This document shows, in pieces, positions 47,003 through 60,544 of a stretch of 64,000 nt of DNA. A program made the translations under genes and the position numbers. Under the pieces are notes generated by a model. It saw nothing but the letters and a program-made list of their open reading frames with translations. It had not been told where the DNA came from and did no database searches. Numbering within the stretch: position 1 is the stretch's first letter; every line of letters begins with the position of its first letter. This DNA is from Dirofilaria immitis (lineage: Eukaryota; Nematoda; Chromadorea; Rhabditida; Onchocercidae): positions 1,484,501 to 1,548,500 of the forward strand of contig JAKNDB010000076.1 in NCBI GenBank assembly GCA_024305405.1, read 5' to 3'.

Positions 47003-49635
47003 AAATAAGTGATTTTTTTCCTTAAATTTATTGAGTCCGGACGCTTCTTTGTCTCCAATCTCATTTTGAAATCGAAGAGTAGCAATTTTATGGGTTCTCG
47101 GATTATCGTACAGTTGGAATTGTTTCAGTTTCTTATGCTGAAACTATCGTTAATATTCTGAGTCGATAAACCATTTATATCTTTCTTCATAAAAATTTTA
47201 AGGCTTTTTCGAAGTAAGGAAGTCATCTGAGCTATGATTGTTGTCGGTTTTGCATGATCCATCTTTTCTCTCTTTTTGATTTTTGGTTTAATATTAAACT
47301 CTATTAACATATAATTAGTCCTTGCCTACTTATGCAATGCCTAATTTAATCTTCATTTCATTTATAAGAACTGAAATTATTCCTACAAACTGTGTTAGGA
47401 AAGAGTGTACAAACAAGATTAATGTAGATCTGCATGATAATGATGCCATAAATATATCCCTCTATAAAAATTGATGTCGGACTTGATCTTTAAAAATTTC
47501 TCATTTTTAATCAATTTCTACCCATCATTGAACGTTCGGAAAACACTCAGTAGACTCAAGGCTGTAGTATCTCATTCCATCTTCGGGACTGAAGTTGGGT
47601 TACGGCAGTGAAAACCTAAATATTTCTTTTCTCGACTTGAGCGAAACTTTAAAAGAAAAAAAACATTTAGGAAAATTGCCATCTGCATTATCTATTCCTT
47701 TTTTATCCCAGCAATCAGTAATGTATTCATTCGTCTACAAAAAAATCGACAATCAAAATTAATTCAGTTTTTTTCAAATAACTTGTTGTTGAACTGTAAT
47801 TAAAATGAGTGCCAATTTTCATAATAATGAAATTTAGTTGTGATGACTGAATGTTGTGTCGTACGTGTATGCCCATGATACAGAGATAAACATAACGAAC
47901 AGATGGATCTTAAAATTTTTTACTGAAAAAATACTTCCAAACCTTTAATGCAGCATACAGCAGTTGAAATAATAGACGCTTTTTCATCGGTTTAAAAAAC
48001 ACGATAACACTAAGTGATAGGATGCTTTCGTTCCAAATATTTGATTGTCATTATTTAAATTAGCTACCTTTCTCATTTGCTATAATTGGTCGACGCTGTT
48101 ACTTCCGTTTTCTACTGCACTGGATCAAATCTATTCGATATTAACTTTCCTTGCAAATAAATAGTAGCGATATATCATTCCACTCTAGCGATACCTAATA
48201 TCTAACAAGTAGTTGTTCGACTTCACATGATCCAATGGTTTGCTAAAACCACATTTCATCTCGCTACTGCTATTACCGATTGACTGAGTGCAAACGAAAA
48301 GTACAGTTTCTGTATTTCGATTGCGGGAATTTATGCCTTATGACAGATGCTCCGAAATTGTAAGATTTTTAGGATGGCACATAACGTAACAATCTATTAA
48401 CGATCTTTAGTTAACACTTAAAATATCACTGGCATAAAAACATAGGGTGACATAGAACATGGTCTCTCATTCTATGGTTTCCATTTACGCACATAGGAAC
48501 TAACTGAGCCCTTAGCACATCTCCATACAATTATAAAATATGACTATGTGTTTCATTCTTACTCCCCATCTCAATATCTCCCATACATATTTCACCTCCT
48601 TTGAATATTGAACTACTTGAAATTTCTATTGTTTTCTGATTATAAATCAGCTACAAAAGCATTAAAAGCATGGATGGAAATAAGGTTCAGCTGAATAAGA
48701 TCTCAATAAAGTAAATGAAATGCAGGAAAAAAACTTGGGGTACTTTTATTAAATCCCATTTTTCAAGAGGAACAAAGGTCATGTGAGATTGTAATCTTTA
48801 AAAATTTTGAAACAGTCGTATAAACTTGAAGAATGCTACTTTTTTCATGCCCCAAAACACCAATAAACAAACGAATCACAACACGATTGAGAATGTGCTC
48901 GCAAGAATAAACAACGATGACATCAAATCCTTCACTTAGCCATCTTCATAAATTAGCACTACACGCAATAAAACAATTACTGATTTTCATGATACTACTG
49001 TTTTAATTTATATAAATTCGCCAAGAGAACTCAAAAAAAACAAAATAAGGCAAATCAAACAGAAAGGAATAGAAAAGAATAACACTTTTGGAAGTGCCAT
49101 TATATTTATATTCAAGCAAGAAAATGAAGGAAGAAAAGTTCGTGCCCTTTAATATATATTAAATATTTGAATAATAGTATATCGATGACCTCATTCCAGT
49201 TTCAACAATAAATTTAACGGGTGAAAGGTGCTATAGATAAGTGATGAAAATATGCATTATATGGAAAAAATAATGTAATGTTAAGGAAATTAAAGATTGC
49301 TTATTTAGAGCATGAAAAATTAGCGTTGATATGTTGATATTCATGTTTGATTCTAACGTAAAGTGAAATTATGCAAAAAAACTGTAAATTACTTAAAGAT
49401 GCTTATAATATCCGCAACCAATTATATATGGATAATCTACAAAAAACTATACTCATCACAGAAAGGATAACTTTTTTAAATGAATCAATCAGAAAAAGAA
49501 TGAGTTTTCCGTTGGTTCACTGAAAAATAGAATGCAAAAATAATATTAAAGAAAAGAAAAAATAGTAATAATGTAGCACTATTGAAAAATACTTACTTTT
49601 CGAATCAAGTTTTCGAAACTTTAGCTTTAGACTTG
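47003..49635. other. Intergenic region between convergent MAGUK and LST-2 genes
   Basis: The region must contain both 3' UTRs. No exon was supported. A small hairpin-like CTTCGGGACTGAAG lies near 47580 in locally GC-richer sequence, but it has no recognisable RNA-gene context. Confidence 0.6.
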
Positions 49636-49641
49636 TTTATT
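49636..49641 (-). terminator. Poly(A) signal candidate for LST-2
   Basis: TTTATT on the plus strand reads AATAAA on the minus strand, about 150 bases beyond the LST-2 stop. This is a normal position for a nematode 3' UTR. Confidence 0.5.
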
Positions 49642-49792
49642 TCTACTTAAATCTTAAAAATCTGCATATTTTTACAAAATTTCCAACAAGAGCTCAAATA
49701 TTAACAAATTCTTCCCAAGTGACGAAATCAGTAACTTATTAATTATAATAAAGTTAAGGATAAGGATTTGTATCAACAGCACTCGAATGAAT

Positions 49793-52700
49793 TTATACAA
49801 TGGTTGCTGTTGTTGCTGTGGATGATTCGTTGATTTGTAACCCGTTTTCGTTTCTTTCTTCATTCTGATTCAACACTAAAATAAAAAATAAAATACATAT
49901 ATTAATAAGCAAATAAATTAAAAATATCCACACTACAGCAAAACAGAGGCTTACATCAAAAATATCGTATGTTCAAACCAAATAAATGACAAATAGATCA
50001 ATGAAAGCGAAATCAAATGCCAATTATAGAACATAGAAAGTCTGTCAAAATACAATTTTCTTGGTCTTATAGCTTAATTCATTAATAAAACAAAAAATTA
50101 TACCACTTGCAGCAGGAGTAACGGTATTATTAAATGGCCTGTTTGAACGATTTTGTGACGAATTTGATTGATTTGTACAAGGCGAAAAAGGATTAATTTT
50201 GTATAGAAAACACAAATTACATACACGGACCTAAAAGTGAAGGTTTCGGTACGTATCAAAATAGTAATCGCAAGAACAAACTTTAAAAGACTATTACCTA
50301 TTTCTAAAACAAGAATGTAATTATAGAAGTATTCAAGCAAAAAAAAATCTATTAGAAGAAAAATCAAACAAAAAGATTTGTCTCTTTTTTCCATTACATA
50401 TTACCAAAGATATATTAAAAAGAAAGAAAATAAAAATAGGAGCTTAAATAGGATACTCTTTCACGGAAAAGTGTAGACAAAAACATATTCAAAATACAAT
50501 TGAAAAAATGAAAATTAATATCTCATAATATGCAAAGAAATCATTACTTTCCTGTCATAACCTAATTCGGGAAGCGGTAAGGAATTGGCAGAACAACGTG
50601 AGCAAAAGATTCTCCCACAATTACGACAATGATGACGACGTCGGACCAATGTGAATTGTGCACCACAGGCCGTACACTGCTCACAATCGCTATCTGGTAC
50701 CCAACGAACACCTACAGAAAATACGAAGATCTTGATTTCGATTTTTGTAAATTTTTATTTTGAAACGAAACTTGAGAGAAACAAAAACTAACCGACAAGG
50801 GAAGGTAAAGGAAGCGCTTCTTGCACTTCCACACCTAATTCCTCCTCGTTCTCCGGATTTGGCGCTGTTTTTCCGGATATCTGAAAAATCAGGATGTGGT
50901 GATCTCATTATAAAAATAACGTGAATGAGGAAATTTTTCCAAAGATTTGATTCTTTTTTGAAACAGCAAATAAGATTATAAGATTATAGAAAATACATTT
51001 TTTGAAACAGCAAATAAGATTATAAATATAAGCATCTCTTTCCATTTTAATTTTTTAACGAAAATTTCTGAGTGAAGTAACAAACAAATAAATCGGCAAG
51101 ACATACACCACAAGTGTTAAAAATCCATTTCAAATTCAAATATCATGGTAATGAAAAAATAATCATATACTGTCTGCTTAATCAAGCTAAATTCTGAACA
51201 GAAATAAAAATAACAAACCTCAAAAACTGGTACAACGTCATTCGGCTGCAAAATCATCTTTAGTATGCGTCGTAAATCAGTAGGATAATTTGTCTGCAAT
51301 TGATCAGCAACGCCGCATATGCAGACAAATAAACGATGTATTAAATCGGCAGAAGAACGAAATCGAGCACGCAAGCGATGAGGATCCGGCGGACAAGTTA
51401 CACTACAAAGAATTTCGTTTTTAATCATTAAAAAATCAGCTATATACATCCAGCCATTCTGAAATTCATCAACAATTATTAAGTGCTTCTATTCATTTCT
51501 CAATTAAACATAGCTTGATAAGGCAGAAAATGAACGTAATGGAAAATAAAAATGATGTTAAATAAAGGTAGCACCCCATGATTTTTGACCAAAATAATAT
51601 GAGAAATTCCAACTTACATCAAAAGATCCGGTTTTGGAGAACTCTTAATAGTGCTATTTTTGTTATTACTTTTCAAAAGCACTGGCAAGAGCATCCTATG
51701 TGCAAACGTATTTGCACAATTCGTGACACTGGAAGCATTAGATGCATCCCAATCACCGTTTTCTGAGGAATTTGATCCCGAAGAATCAATTGATCTACAA
51801 AAATGTCAACTAAAAATTAAATTATATTCTGTTCGATGTTCAATGAGAACATGATTTGAAAAATAAAAATGAGACGTGATAAGCAGAATCTCGGCCCATT
51901 CAGCTAATAATATATAAAGTATCGAAATCGAGTAGTCATTAAAGTAATTATTATAATTTGAATAAAGGCAACGATAAATAAAAATGATATGGAATTATAA
52001 AAAAAAAGGTTCGAAATAAACTAATAACGATGGTCATCAGTAGAATTGAGGAGTGAAAATAAGACTAAATTAGAAGAGAATGAGAAGAGCAGAGATGAAA
52101 ATAAGAATGGAAGAAATAAAAATGAAGAAAATTTCATGCCCTTTCAAATGATAATTAATTTCATTGGCTTCCACTATGTTGTTAAAATAGAAATGAATTC
52201 AGTTTAATTGTTTTTATAATTGATTTCTTTCAACTATATTTGTTCCTTTTCATTAATCCATTTTTATTAACGGTTGAATTCTAAAAAAGAAAAAAAATGA
52301 AAAATCAAAAAGATACGCCAAGTGTGAGTAGCCTATACATTTATTCCTTATCATAAAGAATAAATTATTCCATTCCATTGACGAGTAAACTAAACTGGAA
52401 GAGCAGGAAATATCCATTTCTGGCCTTTTATATCCATTCTAGATCAATTCACTTAAACGAACTAGAAATTCTAGCGAAGTAGAATTTCTACAAATTCTAG
52501 CTATTTTTTCTTAATAACTCTAATTAAACGTCAAATTCTTACTGTAATCTTTGCGTTTCCAAAAATTTTCCTGTTTTTTTAGCGGTTTTCAAATGAAAAT
52601 CTTCTATTGTCAATGTTTCTTCAACATTATCTTCATCTGGAATAGCTAAACAAGAATTAGGGAGAGCTTTTAATGATATAAACGAGGTGGAAAAAAGTAC

Positions 52701-54976
52701 CAGTAGTTTGCCGACATTAGTAAATATCAAAGGACTTCTTAACTAAATAAACTTTCTACAAACAGAACAATTTTTATTTTTAAATATTTGTATGCAAGTG
52801 CTTTCTCCAGACAAATTAAGTAAGAAATAGTATTTATGCGCACCAAATTTTAGTTGTGTTTCTCCAGTACACAAAGCTTTCTCGACGCGATGTAATTCGT
52901 TCAAATTCAGAATACGCAACAAACCACGAATTTTCACCAAAAGACTGTGAAATGAGCGAAACATATCAGACAACGTTTCAGGATTTGCATCCAGATTCAG
53001 CGCCCCTTCCGAAAAATATAAAAGACCACTGCAAAGCAATTTATTTACGCAATTCTCGCTAAGAATTTAGCATAACAACGTCATTTATTTCTTAACTGCT
53101 TTCTACTACAACACCAAGTATTCAGATCTTCTAGCCTCATAGCAAAAGTAAATGAAACTTAAAAGCAAAACTCACCAAACAATGGCTAAGCGTGGGATAG
53201 CAATCATCACAATAGGATCACAGTCATCAATTTGATCCTGTGTTAGATAACCTAATCTAAGAGCCCTATAAGCAATATAAATTTTAACTAACGACATAAG
53301 CACTAAGATTTAAGCTCTTAGAAGAAAACAGCATATGCTACAATACTTCATCACAGTTTGGAAAGTTTTAAAAAAAGTACAGCACAGTTTGAAAAGTCCA
53401 ATAATATGCACATTCGAAATTTCAAAGAATTATTCAAATTGTTTGAAAACTGAATTTTCTTAACATTTTCAAACAATTGTAAATCAATTTTGAAGAGAAA
53501 AAATAAATAAAGAACCTGTCCAGAGTCTCGGAAAATAAAACAGCAATATCCAATTGACAATCATACTCCTTCACACTTTTCACTGGAACCATTGCACTTA
53601 CATAACTAAAGCATTATTTCATGCAGAATATTTAACAAATTGTTAATTAAATAAGTATTTTAAAAATTTGTAGATTAAATAAATATCTGAAAAGTTTGAT
53701 AAATTAATTCCGGGAACGAAAATGATATCAAACTTTGCATAAGTTTAATGGTAGAGAATGTAAGATATATTCCGTAAAAAACTTATGGAGATAAAACATT
53801 AAGATACTAGACATTATTCAAACTGTGCTGGAAAATTTATTCTTCTTAAAATACGTTTACAATATCTCCGTTTTATAATATATCTACGTGCTTTCATGTT
53901 TTATCGCCACAAACTAATTTTATTCACTAACTTTAGTTCAAATTCTGCAAAAAGTTGATCGAAATGCTTCAAACTTCTCTTCACTTTATCGCTGTAATGA
54001 GTTGGATCTCTAAGAGATTGATCTTTCAGCAAGTCACGCAAGGTATCCAAATGTTTCGTTAATGCACGAGCCATTGGTCTTATGGCTTCTGATTCTACTT
54101 CATGATCAATTATGTTAGATCCTGCTGTAAGGCACTGAAATGAAACATCTATTAGTTGTCGCTCCTATGCAACAGCATTTTTAATTATTTGAACCTTACA
54201 ATATTCATATATTTATTAAATGATTACATCATAACAACAAATACGGTGCATTGAAAGCATTAAATACCTCTTAGACTTACATCTTGGATTAATATAATTA
54301 TTTACTATCTAAAACCAAAATAATTAAAAACAAGAAGTTTGCCTCGGCACCGAACCAGAGTTGTCCAGGTAAATTGTCATGCATGATTTCTTCTGGAAAT
54401 TTCACGCGGTAATCACGACAGGCACGATCTGATTCACGTGGAAATACTTGCTGTATCATTTCTGCTGTAATAAAAATTAAAGCGAATATTATTCCAGAAT
54501 AATCTTTAACCTTCCGCGCCAAATATAACATCAATATATTGATGCAACCATATTATTTCTAAAATAGAATCACAACCATCTTTGGAAATGGAATATTTAA
54601 GAATAAATGAAGCATGCTATACATAATGCCTTAAACTATGTTAACTTGCTTGGGTATTTGAAGACAAAAAGAACGACAAACTGACAAATTATATGCAATA
54701 GACGATCCTGCGCTTGCCTCAATTTGTTAACTAGCTGGCTACAACGCTCTGGGTCACGACGTCCATCAAATGAATCTAGTTCGCTGGCCACTGCGTTAAG
54801 TGCCTCGTCTGCATAATAAAATTTGGCTAACGGATTCCAGTCATCCACACGAGGTTTATTAACCAACTTACCTAAAATAATAAGGATTTAGCGTAACAAC
54901 TGAAATATGAATAACATTTTCAGGAAAATCTATAATTTAAAGAAAAAAACGAATAAAACTAACGCAAGCTTTGCAT
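49793..54976 (-). CDS. lst-2: LST-2, FYVE-domain negative regulator of EGF-receptor signalling
   Basis: Fourteen exons in transcription order: 54976-54964, 54871-54686, 54464-54343, 54134-53932, 53605-53516, 53265-53176, 53028-52844, 52666-52543, 51794-51618, 51402-51219, 50880-50793, 50711-50548, 50230-50104 and 49875-49793. They sum to 1836 nt (611 residues) with no frame break. The N-terminal family domain is clear: [68 protein letters not shown] and IPRLAIV. A second block reads [20 protein letters not shown]. The FYVE finger, about residues 489-555, has [16 protein letters not shown] and RVCNLC, the three signature motifs for phosphatidylinositol-3-phosphate binding on endosomes. In C. 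elegans lst-2 is a Notch lateral-signalling target that dampens LET-23 EGFR signalling. The first coding exon is only 13 nt. The intron after WFGAE uses a GC donor (GAG|GCAAAC). Confidence 0.95.
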
Positions 54977-56915
54977 AGTAGCCGATGTAATACTCCACCA
55001 AGAAATGATTGCTACCCTTTTTTCACTATAAATGCCACGATCAAATTAATGAAGAGATAATGAAAAATAGATGAATAAACAAATAAATCAAAAACCAATG
55101 TCGACAATTCTGCAAAAAAGTTAAATTTAGGAATCTGTAATTTCATATTCATATTTCGTATATTCATATTTCATTATTCAGATGACTAGTTGTAACAGGA
55201 TTTTTCTGCATAAAGTTACTAAATGACGATCAAAAAACAATGCATATCAACTTGCAAAACTATTAGGTGGAATATGGAGAAAATTTACGTTTCAAAAAGA
55301 GTCGTCAAAATAATTTCGTCTCATATGCGCAGTAAAAACTTTAATACAACTCTAAAAATAAGACAAGATAAAATTAGGAGCTATAACGTCTCAAAAATTA
55401 CTAATAGTATGCAATAACATTTATGATCCGCGTAATCTATGTTGCGCTCATAAAGAAGAGGATTATTTGCTGTATTTCACGCTAAGTGACCTTTAACCTT
55501 TACCAAGTATTGTCTCTACATCCTTTTTCATTACCACGTACCCTTTTTTCCATCCTATCCATGATTTAGCGTTTAGAATTATATATGCAAATAAACGGTG
55601 CTTTGACAGTACTAATCAACCCTTCAAATCTATTAACTTTCTACTTCAAGCAAGAAATATGGATAAAAGAGAATTGATGAGTAAATAGAAAGCCCATGAA
55701 GATACGAATAAAATAAAAATTACAGTTCATATAACTGTCAAAATGAGATAAATAAAAGAATGTTTGTTAATTTTCAATGCTGAAGGAAAGAATGAAAAGG
55801 AAGATGATGCGTCATTCTATCAGCAAAATACAGTTAATGAAATATTATGAACTAATCAAACTTACCAATCCTATAAAACACAAATGATAATTCAACGATA
55901 GGCATTTCCCATGCTTTAATCGAAGCCAAACTTAACTAATAGAGCTAACGCCAACCGAGCAAACTGTTCAAATAAGGGTATCATGGGTATGACTCCATGA
56001 TACCCTTACTTGCACACAAAAATCATATCATGGGCTCATTACGTCACAGGATAGGGAGCATTTTGCAACTCCAGTTCCTAAGGAATTAGTGATGAAATTA
56101 ATTGCAATTAATGATAATACAGAATGCCATTTGGAGAAGAAGTAAAACATAAGGTCATTACTATAATTCTAAGGTATACTTGTTCAGAATTCGTTTTTTC
56201 CTTTATGCATCGAGAGAATAACTTTCCGTTTGACTGTTCCATAACTTTACATTTGTTAACAGTACTTTCGTCATGACTTTTTTTTTTATTTCATTTTATG
56301 TTCTAATGTTTTACGCTTCCTATTGAATAAATCTTCTTGCACAATGAATAAATCTTGCAAACGAAATTATCTATGAATAATTGTTTGAAGAGCGACAGAC
56401 CGTGAACGATCTATCAACGAGCGACTGAATGATAACATTTTAATACCACATTCTAACTCCAGTATTATGTAGAATTCAGTGGTTTAAATTTCCAAATTTT
56501 CATTCTGTTGTGTATTTTTATTATTTCTATAAATTTGCATAATATGAAGATAACAATCAGTAAGGTAAATATAACCTGTTCACTTTATGTATTTATGTTG
56601 CTATTTAAACATATATTGAACAACTTTATCGTCCATTTCAATGTTTTCCTAACTTTTGCCGTGCATTTCATACAATCGTGCATACCTGATATGATCATCA
56701 CCAAATACATATATCATCTTGTTGACTTGCTTCATGATTGTGGTATATTGATGATCATATTCGGTTTCTTTTCTATGCGAAGATCGATAAAAGATTAGTG
56801 TAGAAATATATGCATGCATATTTCAGACTGATACTATAGCACATATTCATTATACAAGCCACATTCCGATAGAAGAAGCCATCCAACAGCAACGAAATCT
56901 AAACGTACGCAAGGA
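54977..56915. promoter_or_regulatory. Divergent intergenic region between LST-2 and the unrecognised gene
   Basis: The two flanking genes are transcribed away from each other, so their promoters should lie here. No coding exon was supported in the body; frames near 56830-56915 are open but ambiguous and could be a 5' exon of the right-hand gene. A perfect hairpin lies at 55973-56008. Nothing else stands out in the AT-rich background. Confidence 0.45.
55973..56008. repeat. Perfect 14-bp inverted repeat with 8-base loop
   Basis: TAAGGGTATCATGG at 55973-55986 and its exact complement CCATGATACCCTTA at 55995-56008 flank GTATGACT. It lies between divergent genes. It could fold as a hairpin in RNA or act as a protein-binding palindrome; it lacks a transposon body. 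Confidence 0.9.
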
Positions 56916-59900
56916 ATGTCTACACCGATTTTAAATCTTGATGACGAAAAGGAGAAAGTAGAAGCTGCCATCTTTTTCCTACGTTGTCAAGTACCATTGT
57001 TATGTCCTTTCTATTATCATCTCATGTCAATTTTACATTTACAAAACGTCTCAAAGAAAAACCATCCTAACTTTCGTTGTATTCTTGTCAAACTTCATGT
57101 TACTGATTAAGAATTGATTGAAAATAAAGCAGAAGCAAGTAATTAACAATATTATAACTCTTTTAGAATTCACTGCTTAGAGTCGAATTATTTTCATTGC
57201 CATAATTTGTAAAGTTTAGTTACTTGTCTAATAATGGATGTAATATTATTCCCTTGCCGTTATATTTTGAAGTCTAGAATGGAATGGCCGATGATAATAA
57301 TAGATATTCTTAGCGTACAAAATATAGTAAGTAAGTGACGATTGGCGATAATTGGTTCATAGTTATGGCAAATTCTATCTTTAAATAGTTGGTAAATGGG
57401 AAAAGTTATAACAAAGGAAAAATGAAGATGAATTCACATTGTGATAATTTCAAATCCTTCATGCAATACGAAAAGTTAAATAAATATATTTGCGTGACGT
57501 AGAAATAATGCGACGAATATTGATTGCATATATATCTTTTTGCATTATTCATATTATTTGTTTTGTGTGGATCGTAATATTCAGGAATGGATGATAAGGA
57601 AATACATCAAGGAAATACGTATAATGTATCTTAATCCATTGGATGAACTATGCAGCGGGAAAAAGCGACGAGCTGGTAACGACTTTGATTTTACAAATCT
57701 ACAGCTTATATTGCATTGAAATAGAAATTTATATTCAAATTTTCTTCAACCGTTCATAGTAATAGATTTGAAAAAACGGGCAGCTTTGTACTTCGCCTGT
57801 TTATTGTTTCACGTTCTCTAGATACTAGATAGGACAAATTCAAAACTGTTCATAATTGTTCATTGATATCCAACTCTTCTGTACAAACTTTTTGCAGTTA
57901 AAATTATGATTCATAAACCAGCCTCTTGCATTATTTATCTTGCATTACTTATTGTAGAATCTGTAAGCAAATCGATGGAATGTTCAAGTAATAGTTCGGC
58001 TCATGGAACAAATAAGATTGATAGTTCCGGAGACGGACGCACGCTCAACGTGGATAAAGTCTCCGAAAAATTACAGCGTACCTAATTTATATTCGCATGA
58101 ATAGCTTTATTTTTTAATGCATTTTTTAACAGCTTAAAATCGTTTAAGTTTAAAAATTTTCAAAAAACATTTTAAATACGAATTTGTGAATTATTCAAAT
58201 ATAATTTCTTCCACATTGACAAATACTTTATAAAAATTTAAATCAGCTTGCACGCCGTAAAATCAACGATGAAGAATTATTACCTGAGAAGTGATTGACA
58301 ATATTTATAGTTAATCAGTCAAAATTTATATCCTAATCACTTAAGTGATACATAAGAATTGAATTTGAGAAGCGTTGAAAGCATTGCAACGAGAAGATGA
58401 GGAAATGGGACGAAGTTATCAGCCAGTAACTCGTGAAAAAACGGTTTCATTAGCTGATTGCTGTGCATTGTATCGATTGAAGACAATCCTAGAAGCAATG
58501 CAGGAATTATTGGATATACAAGCAAACTTGGATAAGTCTGTTTCTTCTTGAAAAACAAGATAAAATTCTTCTTGTTTCTTCATGAAAATGATTCAAGGAA
58601 ATATAATTGAAAATACGCCTTTCATTCTTTTACGGACGACGCAGAGTAAGTGATTGCTTCGAAATCAGAAAAAACTATGCTCTACGTTCTTGTTAGTAAA
58701 TAAGTTTTTCCTTCTTCTTTTTTTTTTTTTTATTCTGGTGGATGGCATTTTGGATTAAAATTTTATTCCATTTCTATAAAAATATTAAACTTGGAAATTT
58801 AAACTGAGCAATCAAATGCAAATAGCTATGATTGTATTTTATAGATGGTTCGAAAACAATAAAACGAATATGAATATATATATACGTAAGGGATTATTGA
58901 AAAATTTACTAATTAATGCTCTTACGAATTTTGAAATGGCATATATAATCACCGAAATATTTGCTATTCAACAAGTACCGCGACAGGAAATCCGGAAAAT
59001 TAAGGTAAATCAGATATTATCATTTTAATGTTTAGATCACTCTGAAAATTTCGCTTCCCTATGTTTAATTATCGAAAATCATATATTTGTGATTTATATT
59101 CTCAACTTCCTTTTATAACAAAACTCATCAGCAAATTTATTTTATTTGGGTTTTCTTATACATTCATTACCTCAAAAAAGGAGTTGTTTTATGTTTTGCA
59201 GCCGGAATATAGCAAATATATTCGACCAGACAGTGATACAAGGAACATTACTATTATCAATAAACTATCAAATAAGAGAGTTATCATGAGAGACTATATA
59301 AAGAAACTTGAGGGACAGATTAGCCAATTTAGGTCAGTCTTTTATATCTTGGCTTTCAGTGAGAAACGATGGAAAACAAATTCAAATATCTTATCGAGAA
59401 AAATAATTATCTGTCATGCATTGCTAATTACATAATTCCAAAAAAAGTTAATATCGTCTAAAAAAAAATTCCAAAAGAAGTTAATATTGTGTAATTCAAT
59501 ATGAAGAAAGTTTTTAATAATAAAGAACTGCAATATCAATTTGTAAAAATATGTGGGGCTTACTTCCTTTTATTTTTGTTTCAATTACAGAACAGTAGTG
59601 CATGAAATAGCAAAGAATCTCGAAATTATAATTCAAACGATTATTGGAGATGTTCGAGATCACCATTTGGAAGTGAACGTAAAGCAGGTAATGACTTTAA
59701 TAGGATGGTTGATGTTTTCAGATAAAATACATCGAAGAATTACTCAAAATTTCAAAATATACGATTCAAAAATATAAAATGGCAAATAAATGAAACAAAT
59801 TTTAGGTAACAATGATTATCGATAATTTGCCGCCCAAATATCGCTTCCCAGAAACGATTCATCTTTCATCTTTTGCAAAAATTATTGGCAAATGCATCCC

Positions 59901-60544
59901 TAAGTCCAGACAATGTGCATACATTTGGCAGTTTTGTTAATAATTTTATAGAAAAAAATTGCAATTTTCAGCTTAATTATTCAAAAAATTCTTTTAAAAA
60001 TGTGTGAGTTTCTTTTATAGTTAACCCAATTATTTCTTGTTTTTTAAATTTGGTGTTAGTTCTTAATCCAAAAATAATTCAATTTCCAGTTAAACAATTC
60101 GCACAATGATGGTACTAACTCGAAGTTGTTGACTGAGGAATCACAAAAATTTAGATTACGCTCTCTTCAAAGTTATACGGGCAGTAGTAAGTCCGCTATT
60201 ATCTCCTATGTAATAGAATAGCACATTTCTTGGGCATCTTGCGAGAGTCGATATAAGTTGATGAAATCCATTGATTGTTATTTTTAACAAATTAATTACA
60301 TCATATTTTCATTTGGAAAACAGTTTTAAAAGGATTCCCAATTTCGATTCTTCCCTATTCATATTGCTTAAAAATCAAAAAAAAGGTCTTTTACATTAGT
60401 GACGAGCAACTAGTCATTGCCACATATCAAATGCATTCGTCAGTAAAGCAGATCTTTAGAAATTTTTGATTTCGAAACTTAAGTTGAAATTTTTCCCTAA
60501 CACTTTATCACTTTTGAACATTTGCAGCCACGTATGAAGTGTAA
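56916..60544 (+). CDS. Unrecognised ten-exon protein, partly coiled-coil
   Basis: I do not recognise this family. Exons: 56916-56957, 57585-57675, 57958-58077, 58370-58535, 58845-59004, 59202-59332, 59591-59687, 59806-59914, 60090-60186 and 60528-60544. They give about 342 residues if one extra A is allowed in the A-run at 59877-59881. Eight of nine junctions agree in phase without help, which supports a real gene. The start is MSTPILNLDD, then a basic helical stretch (EWMIRKYIKEIRIMYLNPLD). A Ser/Asn-rich linker with KKRR follows, then helical, Leu-rich blocks (SEKLQQALKALQREDEEMG, LYRLKTILEAMQELLDIQAN, MRDYIKKLEGQISQFR). The tail ends TYEV, which could fit a class II PDZ ligand. No signal peptide or membrane segment was seen. 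First exon and last two exons are the least certain. Homology search and transcript data would settle it. Confidence 0.6.

Noticed and set aside
47541..47620. GC-richer stretch with CTTCGGGACTGAAG, considered as a small RNA gene
   Set aside because: No tRNA boxes, 5S or spliced-leader sequence, and the stem is only four pairs.
51578..51854. Plus-strand ORFs of 62 and 67 codons
   Set aside because: They are antisense shadows of the LST-2 exon at 51618-51794.
57906..58085. Open frame starting MIHKPASCIIYLALLIVE, resembling a signal peptide
   Set aside because: The hydrophobic start is intron sequence before the TTGTAG acceptor at 57957; the exon after it joins in phase with the upstream exon at 57585-57675.
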